A stretch of DNA of 40,948 nucleotides from JAZRZI01 sp045601325 (GTDB lineage Bacteria > Bacillota_I > Bacilli_A > RFN20 > CAG-826): NCBI GenBank assembly GCA_045601325.1, contig JAZRZI010000011.1:1-40948 (forward strand), read 5' to 3'. A model generated the notes under the pieces. That model was not told the DNA's origin, did no database searches, and saw only the letters and a program-made list of their open reading frames with translations. Made by a program: the position numbers and the translations under genes. Each line of letters begins with the position of its first letter. Position 1 is the stretch's first letter. This document shows positions 34,298-40,948 of the stretch, piece after piece.

Positions 34298-35749
34298 ATG
34301 GCACAAGTAACAGAAAATGAAATTAAAGAGATAGTCGCTAAAGTGGTTAGCGAAATGCGTGGCAGTTGTCATTGTAAAAAAGACACATGGGATAGCTCAC
34401 AATATCATGGTAGAAAATTCATCGGTATTTTCGATGATATGAACGAAGCAATTGAAGCTGCAAACAAAGGCTATAAAGCTATTAGAGATATGCGAGTTGA
34501 AGAAAGGGAGAAAATCATCACTCAAATTCGTAAACTTTGCAGAGAAGAAGCTCAAATCATGGCGGAAATCGGTGTTAGCGAAACTGGCATGGGTAGAGTT
34601 GAACATAAGAGATTAAAACATATCTTAGTTGCAGATAAGACTCCAGGTACAGAAGACATTTGTCCAACCGCAAAAACAGGTGATAATGGTTTAACACTTA
34701 TCGAAATGGCACCATTTGGTGTTGTTGGTAGTATTACTCCAAGTACAAACCCAAGCGAAACAGTCATTTGTAACTCCATTGGTATGATCGCAGCTGGTAA
34801 CGGTGTTGTATTTAACCCACACCCAAATGCAAAAGCAACTAGTAACTATGCTGTTGACTTAGTAAATAGAGCTTCAAAATTAGCAGGTGGTCCTGAAATT
34901 TTAGTTGCATCTATGAGAGTTCCAACAATGGAATCAAGCGCAATTATGCAATCCCATCCATTAATCAAATTATTAGTTTGTACAGGTGGTCCAGGTGTTG
35001 TTAAAGCTGTCTTATCAAGTGGCAAGAAAGCTATTGGCGCTGGTGCAGGTAACCCTCCAGTTATCGTTGATGATACAGCGGATGTTAAACAAGCTGCAAA
35101 AGACATTATTGATGGTTGTACATTTGATAACAACTTACCATGTATCGCTGAAAAAGAAGTCTTTGCATTTAACAATATTGCAGATGAATTAATCGATGGT
35201 ATGAAAAAAGCTGGCTCATATATGATTACAAGAGCACAAGCTGATAAATTAGCAGATATTGTCTTAGTTAAAAAGACAGGTAAAGATGGAAAAGTTTCTA
35301 AATCTGTTAATAGAGACTGTGTCGGTAGAGACGCTAAAGTCTTATTAGCAAAGATTGGTGTTAATGTTGGTGATGAAATTCGTTGTATTATTGCTGAAGT
35401 ACCATTCGAACATGACTTTGTCCAACAAGAACTTATGATGCCAATCTTAGGTATTGTAAGAGTTAAAAATATTGATGAAGCTATCGTTCTTGCTTGCAAA
35501 GCTGAAGCAGGCAGACGTCATAGCGCACATATGCATAGTAGAAACATCGATAACTTAACTAGATTCGCTAGAGCAGTAGAAACTACAATCTTTGTTAAAA
35601 ACGCTCCTAGCTATGCTGGTATTGGTTTCGGTGGTGAAGGACATACAACATTTACAATTGCAGGTCCAACAGGTGAAGGTATTACATCCGCTAAATCATT
35701 CACACGTCAAAGAAGATGTGTTATGCATGATGCGTTTAGAATCATCTAA
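34298..35749 (+). CDS. pduP: CoA-acylating propionaldehyde dehydrogenase, PduP-like
   Basis: Oxidises propionaldehyde to propionyl-CoA with NAD+. The catalytic Cys is C282 (NNLPCIAEKEV), followed by the acylating ALDH pattern to VGRDAKVLL. The first 22 residues are an amphipathic helix (ENEIKEIVAKVVSEMRG) then SCHCKK, matching the encapsulation tag of PduP. 483 residues; the enzyme core starts near residue 40. A GAGGT site is upstream. EutE has the same fold, and propionaldehyde is preferred from context. Confidence 0.9.
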   Translation: MAQVTENEIKEIVAKVVSEMRGSCHCKKDTWDSSQYHGRKFIGIFDDMNEAIEAANKGYKAIRDMRVEEREKIITQIRKLCREEAQIMAEIGVSETGMGRVEHKRLKHILVADKTPGTEDICPTAKTGDNGLTLIEMAPFGVVGSITPSTNPSETVICNSIGMIAAGNGVVFNPHPNAKATSNYAVDLVNRASKLAGGPEILVASMRVPTMESSAIMQSHPLIKLLVCTGGPGVVKAVLSSGKKAIGAGAGNPPVIVDDTADVKQAAKDIIDGCTFDNNLPCIAEKEVFAFNNIADELIDGMKKAGSYMITRAQADKLADIVLVKKTGKDGKVSKSVNRDCVGRDAKVLLAKIGVNVGDEIRCIIAEVPFEHDFVQQELMMPILGIVRVKNIDEAIVLACKAEAGRRHSAHMHSRNIDNLTRFARAVETTIFVKNAPSYAGIGFGGEGHTTFTIAGPTGEGITSAKSFTRQRRCVMHDAFRII

Positions 35750-35767
35750 TTAAAAGGAGAAATAACT

Positions 35768-36427
35768 ATGAACGAAAAAGAAATTGCTGAAATAGTTAGT
35801 AAAGTAATCTCTGGTCTTGGTTGTTCTAGTAATTCATCCCTTGATGGATATGATGTTCCTGTAGGTGTGTCTAATAGACACATCCACTTAACTCAAGAGG
35901 ATTGTGACACATTATTTGGACCTGGTTATCAATTAACTCCATTAAAGGATTTAAGCCAACCTGGTCAATATGCATGTAAGGAACAATTAACTCTTATTGG
36001 ACCATCTCTCAAGGCTATTGAAGGTGTTAGAGTATTAGGACCTTTAAGAAAGAAATCACAAGTAGAAATCTCTAAAACAGATTCATTCGTGCTTAAAGTG
36101 AAACCACCTGTAAGAGAATCTGGTGATGTAGCTGGTAGTTCACCTATTACAATCATTGGACCTAAAGGCATTGTCCAACTTAAGGAAGGATGTATCTTAG
36201 CAAATAGACACATCCATATGTCTCCAAGTGACGCTTCTAAATATGGTGTTAAAGATGGCGATTATGTCGCTGTTGAGACTAAAGGTGATGGCAAACGTAC
36301 TGATTTATACGATGTACAAATTCGTGTAAATGAAAAGTTTGTCCTTGAAATGCACCTAGATACTGATGACGCAAATGCATGTGGTATTGGTAATGGTGCT
36401 AAAGTAAAAATAATTAAGAATAAATGA
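35768..36427 (+). CDS. pduL: Phosphate propanoyltransferase, PduL-like
   Basis: Converts propionyl-CoA to propionyl phosphate and frees CoA inside the compartment. Two PduL barrels show the metal-binding histidines in VSNRHIHL (about residue 34) and ANRHIHMSPSDA (about residue 145). Residues 2-18 (NEKEIAEIVSKVISGLGC) form the encapsulation helix, followed by a Ser/Asn linker. 219 residues, as expected. AAAAGGAG precedes the ATG. Confidence 0.93.
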   Translation: MNEKEIAEIVSKVISGLGCSSNSSLDGYDVPVGVSNRHIHLTQEDCDTLFGPGYQLTPLKDLSQPGQYACKEQLTLIGPSLKAIEGVRVLGPLRKKSQVEISKTDSFVLKVKPPVRESGDVAGSSPITIIGPKGIVQLKEGCILANRHIHMSPSDASKYGVKDGDYVAVETKGDGKRTDLYDVQIRVNEKFVLEMHLDTDDANACGIGNGAKVKIIKNK

Positions 36428-36463
36428 AATTGACTACAATCGATATAGAAAGGAATATTTAAT

Positions 36464-36907
36464 ATGAATATTAAAGACGCAACTGAATTATTAAAAGTAA
36501 TCGCAGATGAATCTCGTTTAAGAATCATCAAAACACTCGCAAAAGAAAAGAAAGTATGTGGTAATGATCTCTTGGTCAAAGTCGATTGCAAACAAGCTAC
36601 TTTATCTCATCATATGTCCGTACTCGTTGATGCAGGTTTAGTTAAAGCAAAAAGAGACGGCAATAAAGTCTTCTATTCTTTAATCCGCACAGACTTAGAA
36701 AGTTTAGCGACATTCCTAGTAGGTGAGAAGGTTCAAACTAAGGTTGTTGAGGTAGTGGTCGAAAAGAAAGTTGAAAAGGTTGTCGAAGTAGAAAAACCTG
36801 CTCTTGTAGTTGAACAAGCTAAGCCAATTGTTAAACCTGTAGAAGAGAAAAAAGAAGAAAAGAGACCAACACCAGTTTCTATTTCTGTACCTATATATTT
36901 GCTATAA
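36464..36907 (+). CDS. ArsR-type winged-helix protein with long charged tail
   Basis: Residues about 1-85 form an ArsR/SmtB-like winged helix (DESRLRIIKTLAKE; KQATLSHHMSVLVDAGLV; KRDGNKVFYSL). The metal box ELCVCD is reduced to KVCGNDLL, so classic metal sensing is doubtful. After it comes a Val/Glu/Lys repeat tail (VVEVVVEKKVEKVVEVEKP), a Pro-rich part and a hydrophobic end (SISVPIYLL), about 60 residues that ordinary ArsR proteins lack. GAAAGGA lies upstream, 36 bases after PduL. It could regulate the operon or link to the compartment. Confidence 0.78.
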   Translation: MNIKDATELLKVIADESRLRIIKTLAKEKKVCGNDLLVKVDCKQATLSHHMSVLVDAGLVKAKRDGNKVFYSLIRTDLESLATFLVGEKVQTKVVEVVVEKKVEKVVEVEKPALVVEQAKPIVKPVEEKKEEKRPTPVSISVPIYLL

Positions 36908-36908
36908 G
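36903..36908 (+). promoter_or_regulatory. Possible -10 box of the RHS gene
   Basis: TATAAG overlaps the ArsR stop codon and ends five bases before the ATG at 36914. No ribosome site and only a poor -35 are present. Taken with similar layouts at 15901 and 21109 it may mark a leaderless start. Confidence 0.3.
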
Positions 36909-36913
36909 TTATC

Positions 36914-39900
36914 ATGAGACAAGGTGGTATTGCTATTTTAGAAAATAACAAAATTATTTCTTTTGGATGTTTTGAAGTTAAATTTTCACTCACAAGTATT
37001 AACTATGATTTTGTTATTTCCATAAATCCATTTCAAAACAGTAAAATTTTTCATCCTATTATCAAAAGTTCCAGTTCATCGTTTGTTGGCGCATTTGGAA
37101 ATTTTGTTGATGATAGACAGGTAATGTTTTCGATAAATGATGATGGTGATTTGAAATGCACTTTTTCTGATGGCACTTTTGAATTATTTTCACCTGACGA
37201 TCAACACGAGAACATATTTTGGAATAAAGAAAATAGTATTTCTGTTCAATATTCTCCGTCTTCTTCACAAGTAGCTGTCACAGACAGCAATGCAGAACAT
37301 TACTATTTTTTATATACTAATCCCGATCGATATTTGTTGCACCGAGATATTTATTATGATGGGCAAAAAATAATTGTTGATTATAATAGCCAATCTTTTA
37401 AATATTCAAATAGAATAAACGAAATCATAGAATGTGTCTACGCAAACCCTTTAGATGCGTTTAAAAAAGTAACGAATATATCGTTAAAGAAAATAGTTAA
37501 TTCTTCAGATCCTTTTTTTAACGAAGTTTCTCACGTTGATATTCAATATGATTCTTCGAATAGATTAACCAATCTTTCAGTGTATGCTCAAAATGTACTT
37601 ACTGATAATTATATTTTATCTTATTTTTCAAACGAAATGATTATCACAAATAGTACCAAAAATAAAAAAATAGAAATATACTTTGACGATTCAAACAATA
37701 GAGTTAATCGTGTCAGAATATTAGATTCATCTTCGGATAATACGATTTACGAAGAGTTTTTTAATATATCAAGTGCAAGCTCAACCATTACTGATAGTTT
37801 GTCTAGAGCCACTACATATAAGTTTAGTGCTGGAAAATTAAATCAAGTGGTTAAATGGAATGGCGAAATAACTGAATATAAGTTTGATGAGAATAATCGT
37901 CTGGTTTTTCAGTCGTGCCCTGTTATTTTATCTTCTAATGGAACAAAATTCATTTCGGGCGTTTATTTAATCGATGAGCAAAAGCGCCATAAAGAAAATA
38001 TTTCCTTTTATTTTTATGCAAAAGCAACTAGAACAAAACTAAAAGTTGGCACACAAAAAATAATTATTGATTTGTTGGATGATTCCGGGCAAATCATTGA
38101 TTCTGCTGATTTTTCTGTTTCTTGCCCTTTAATTTTAGTCGATTATAAGTTTTATTATTGTTCATTTACGACAAAACGAAGTTATCAAAGTTATAGAATA
38201 GTATTTGAAAAAACTTCCGACTACATTGATATTGATGTTAGAGATTTAAAGATTCTAAATAAATTGAATGCCATTGAGCGTGAATATGATGAGCATAACA
38301 ATTTGATTAAATCATTAGAAAATGGTGTTCATCAGTCTTTTGTCTATGATGACAAACAAAGACTTATTGTTTCTTCTGGTTCCATTTTTGGTGAAATAGA
38401 AAATATATACAACAATAAACATCAACTAACAAAACAAATAAAACCTCACACAAAAACACAAAAAATACTTCAAAGAATACATTCTAATACTATCGATGGA
38501 TTTATTAGCGATGATTTCTATGTTGATGTTGAGGTTGGCTCTTTATTGCTTTCTAATCATTCAGAGCATTTATCTTGCTCTGCAAAAACGTTAAATATAT
38601 ATGGACAAATATTGAACAATAATGATTGCAACGACATTTCAACATCGTATTTATACGACTCTTATGGTCGTGTTATATCTGAAACTAGTGGTGGAATCTC
38701 AAGAACCTATTCTTATCAATCAAATTATCCGCTTGTCAAATCAATAGCGAACGCAAGTGAATCACCAATTCAACTTGCTTATGATAATCAATTTAGATTG
38801 TCATCTTTTTCTAGCTTTTCTAATGAATATAGTGCGGTTTCTGATTCGATTACTAAAGTTAAATATAATAACACTCAGCTAGAAAGATTTTCATATCAGT
38901 TTGTTAATAATGAAGAACTTTTAACAAACAAGTACTATCCAAATGGTGACACCTATGTGTTTACTTACGATGATAGAAATAGATTAGTTTGTATTTCAAT
39001 AGCTAATAACAACAGCTATATGAACAATACTGATCTTTATGCATTTAGCTACGATGAATATTCACGCCTAGTTAGTGTTGATGATGTTTTATTAAATGAG
39101 GAAACACATTATTCCTACGATGATATGAATAGACTTACTCATATAGAAGTAGTAGATGATTACTCAATTTCAAATATTTATAACGAATATAGCGAACTTT
39201 CTTCTTCTCATTTAAATAAAGGCAATGTTGATATTATTGAATCATATTCCTCTAATGACAGAGGGCAGATAGCTTCTATGTCCTCTTTATTTGCGTACTT
39301 AGATTTATTAAAAAATCCTGATATTTATATTTGTACGCTTAAGCCACTCAAATATAACAACCATAATAGTGGTTCATTAATCAACTATCTTCAAAATGAA
39401 ATTTCAAGCTCAACCATATCCTCCTCGTTTTCTACTGTATATGAGAATGGCATAAGATATTTTGACAACACCGGAGAATCATTCATTAGCGGTGTAACAT
39501 TAAGATATAACTTACGTGATTGTAGTTCTTTGTCTTTTGGTTTTTGGATTAATATGCAATCAAATACATATAACGAAAAGGCAATTCTTACATTTTCTGA
39601 TAGGTCAGATGACCCTTATCATACAGTTGTTGGAATCTATGCCCAAACTGATGACAATGTAAATAGAATTTATATTGATAATTACTCAATCATAGATAGT
39701 GTGGCTGTTCCAGATGGATGGCATTTCGTTTCTGTTGAATTAAACATAAATGGTTATATGAAAATATCTGTTGATAGAGGATATATTTTAGCAAGAAACA
39801 TTTCGTTAGATGATGACATAGTTCCTACTGCCATATTTTTGAATCATGACAATTACGTATTTAAAACCGCGACTCCTTGCAAACTGTCTTCAATTTCGCT

Positions 39901-40948
39901 TTTTTATGGTTCTGAAATTGATAATGCTTTTTTTGACACATTTTATATCTTAAGCAAGCCATTCTTTGAAAATAATGTCTATCACGATACTTTTGGTAAT
40001 GAAGCTATAGATACAATTTCAAATGCATCTACATCAGATTTATCAAGGTATAAGCCATTCATGGATAATGGATTTACTATCATTCCGTTAAATAATAATT
40101 TAGATTCTTTAGATGGAAGTGTTATTCCTAGTGATTACTTCAAACCTAGTATGCCTTTATATAATAGAGACTTCTATTTAAGATATAACAACAAATATAA
40201 ACGTCATATGTATTTTAGTTATGGACAAACTTTGACATATAAATTAACTGGTTCGTTTTCTAGGTTTATATCTTCTAACGTTATTTTGACATGTGATGAA
40301 ATAAATAATAGACAGTGTGTATTCGATGTTTTCAAATCCGATTTTACTGTTTCTTTATATTTGGAAAATGGCGATTTAAAAATTAAATACGATAGTGCTA
40401 TTTATACAACTGGCATCCATTTGTCTAAAGATATACAATATCGAGTCAGCATGTCTATATCTTCTCGTAAAGTTAGAGTAGATGTTACTAATCTCGATAA
40501 TGGTGATAGTTTTTACTACGAAGAATCGAATTTATTGTTAGTGTTGAATGACCTGAATTTAAGCGTCGGTAAATTCCATAACGAATTAACACCTTCATTC
40601 ATGCTATTTGAATCATTGTTAATAAAAGATATCTATGATTCTACAGGTACTATTCATAACAATATAGTTTCGTCGATTAAGCCTATTACAGTGACTAACC
40701 AATACGATGAATTCTCTCGTCTTGCTTTAGAAACATTAAATATCGGTAATGAAACCTTTATTACAAAGCATATTGAATATCAAAACGTTTCTAATTCTAA
40801 TAGAACAACATATTTACCTAGCTTGGTAACTCAAATATTATCAAACGATGAAATAATTTCACATAGTTATACATATACAAATCTAGGTCAATTACAATCT
40901 ATAACTCATAATAATACGTTAACTTCTTATACCTATAGCAGCAGTGGC
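36914..40948 (+). CDS. Large YD/RHS-repeat protein with LamG-like domains, 3' end outside the window
   Basis: An uninterrupted frame of 1345 codons runs to the last base; I read it through and found no stop. YD-type repeats appear at residues about 210-335, 460-495, 576-776 and from 1263 on (YVFTYDDRNRLVCIS, FSYDEYSRLVSVDDV, YSYDDMNRLTHIEV). A jelly-roll-like segment lies at about 356-453 and two concanavalin/LamG-like domains at about 835-1000 (LSFGFWINMQSN; DGWHFVSVELN) and 1089-1240. RHS proteins form hollow shells that carry a variable C-terminal toxin or surface function; that end is missing here. No signal peptide is visible. The start is uncertain because no ribosome site precedes it; it follows the ArsR stop by two codons in the same frame. 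Confidence 0.8.
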   Translation, partial: MRQGGIAILENNKIISFGCFEVKFSLTSINYDFVISINPFQNSKIFHPIIKSSSSSFVGAFGNFVDDRQVMFSINDDGDLKCTFSDGTFELFSPDDQHENIFWNKENSISVQYSPSSSQVAVTDSNAEHYYFLYTNPDRYLLHRDIYYDGQKIIVDYNSQSFKYSNRINEIIECVYANPLDAFKKVTNISLKKIVNSSDPFFNEVSHVDIQYDSSNRLTNLSVYAQNVLTDNYILSYFSNEMIITNSTKNKKIEIYFDDSNNRVNRVRILDSSSDNTIYEEFFNISSASSTITDSLSRATTYKFSAGKLNQVVKWNGEITEYKFDENNRLVFQSCPVILSSNGTKFISGVYLIDEQKRHKENISFYFYAKATRTKLKVGTQKIIIDLLDDSGQIIDSADFSVSCPLILVDYKFYYCSFTTKRSYQSYRIVFEKTSDYIDIDVRDLKILNKLNAIEREYDEHNNLIKSLENGVHQSFVYDDKQRLIVSSGSIFGEIENIYNNKHQLTKQIKPHTKTQKILQRIHSNTIDGFISDDFYVDVEVGSLLLSNHSEHLSCSAKTLNIYGQILNNNDCNDISTSYLYDSYGRVISETSGGISRTYSYQSNYPLVKSIANASESPIQLAYDNQFRLSSFSSFSNEYSAVSDSITKVKYNNTQLERFSYQFVNNEELLTNKYYPNGDTYVFTYDDRNRLVCISIANNNSYMNNTDLYAFSYDEYSRLVSVDDVLLNEETHYSYDDMNRLTHIEVVDDYSISNIYNEYSELSSSHLNKGNVDIIESYSSNDRGQIASMSSLFAYLDLLKNPDIYICTLKPLKYNNHNSGSLINYLQNEISSSTISSSFSTVYENGIRYFDNTGESFISGVTLRYNLRDCSSLSFGFWINMQSNTYNEKAILTFSDRSDDPYHTVVGIYAQTDDNVNRIYIDNYSIIDSVAVPDGWHFVSVELNINGYMKISVDRGYILARNISLDDDIVPTAIFLNHDNYVFKTATPCKLSSISLFYGSEIDNAFFDTFYILSKPFFENNVYHDTFGNEAIDTISNASTSDLSRYKPFMDNGFTIIPLNNNLDSLDGSVIPSDYFKPSMPLYNRDFYLRYNNKYKRHMYFSYGQTLTYKLTGSFSRFISSNVILTCDEINNRQCVFDVFKSDFTVSLYLENGDLKIKYDSAIYTTGIHLSKDIQYRVSMSISSRKVRVDVTNLDNGDSFYYEESNLLLVLNDLNLSVGKFHNELTPSFMLFESLLIKDIYDSTGTIHNNIVSSIKPITVTNQYDEFSRLALETLNIGNETFITKHIEYQNVSNSNRTTYLPSLVTQILSNDEIISHSYTYTNLGQLQSITHNNTLTSYTYSSSG

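Noticed and set aside
34846..35499. 217-codon open frame on the minus strand inside the aldehyde dehydrogenase gene
   Set aside because: It is antisense to a full-length conserved enzyme and its length is explained by the codon bias of the sense strand.
14990..36427. Mycoplasma genetic code (TGA as Trp)
   Set aside because: TGG encodes Trp throughout and TGA occurs as a proper stop, for example at 14991-14993.

Overview
The window looks like a piece of an AT-rich genome from a low-GC Gram-positive lineage (Bacilli, Erysipelotrichia or Mollicutes-related), probably an uncultured gut anaerobe. The reasons are the strong AGA/TTA/AAA codon bias, AGGAGG ribosome sites, lipoprotein-type solute binding proteins, an oxygen-sensitive glycyl radical enzyme and host-glycan-type glycosidases. 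TGA appears only as a stop and TGG encodes Trp, so this is not the Mycoplasma code. The species is not identified.

Layout. (1) 1-1527: a complete ISL3-type insertion sequence whose outer end is the first base of the window. (2) 1655-14483: a glycan-use cluster with an ABC sugar importer (binding lipoprotein and two permeases), a DUF4091/GH123-like lipoprotein, a second surface lipoprotein, a cytoplasmic GH20-like hexosaminidase, an opposing ROK-family regulator and a cytoplasmic GH36 alpha-galactosidase. (3) 14546-21101: an accessory stretch with a frameshifted small lipoprotein, an unrecognised cytoplasmic protein, a MacB/FtsX-type permease with its ATPase, a YwaF/TMEM164-like membrane protein, and a histidine phosphatase on the other strand. 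(4) 21102-21772: a 670-base regulatory region with helically phased ATGTTG arrays and a perfect 10-bp palindrome. (5) 21773-36907: a bacterial microcompartment operon of the glycyl-radical type. It encodes a 1,2-propanediol dehydratase-like enzyme and its activase, PduU-like, BMC-H, PduT-like and PduN-like shell proteins, PduV/EutP, a class II aldolase, a GlcG/HbpS-like protein, a zinc alcohol dehydrogenase, PduS, a DeoR regulator, acetate kinase, CoA-acylating aldehyde dehydrogenase and PduL, and ends with an ArsR-type protein with an unusual tail. (6) 36914 to the window end: an open reading frame of at least 1345 codons for a YD/RHS-repeat protein with LamG-like domains, running off the window.

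How it works together (inference from families). The compartment operon fits splitting of a deoxysugar phosphate (L-fuculose-1-P or L-rhamnulose-1-P) to lactaldehyde. Lactaldehyde would be reduced to 1,2-propanediol, dehydrated to propionaldehyde inside the shell, and dismutated to propanol and propionyl-CoA, then propionyl-P and propionate plus ATP. Five enzymes carry similar amphipathic terminal helices that look like encapsulation peptides. Fucose is a common cap on the mucin-type glycans that the first cluster could attack, so the two halves could serve one diet, but no fucose or rhamnose kinase or isomerase lies in the window.

The most notable points are the phased operator-like arrays, the mosaic (gene-converted) triplet of BMC-H genes, a GC-rich GNRA hairpin between hexamer and pentamer shell genes, a shell protein with an enlarged pore loop, the tailed ArsR protein, and the RHS gene that follows it in the same frame without a ribosome site.
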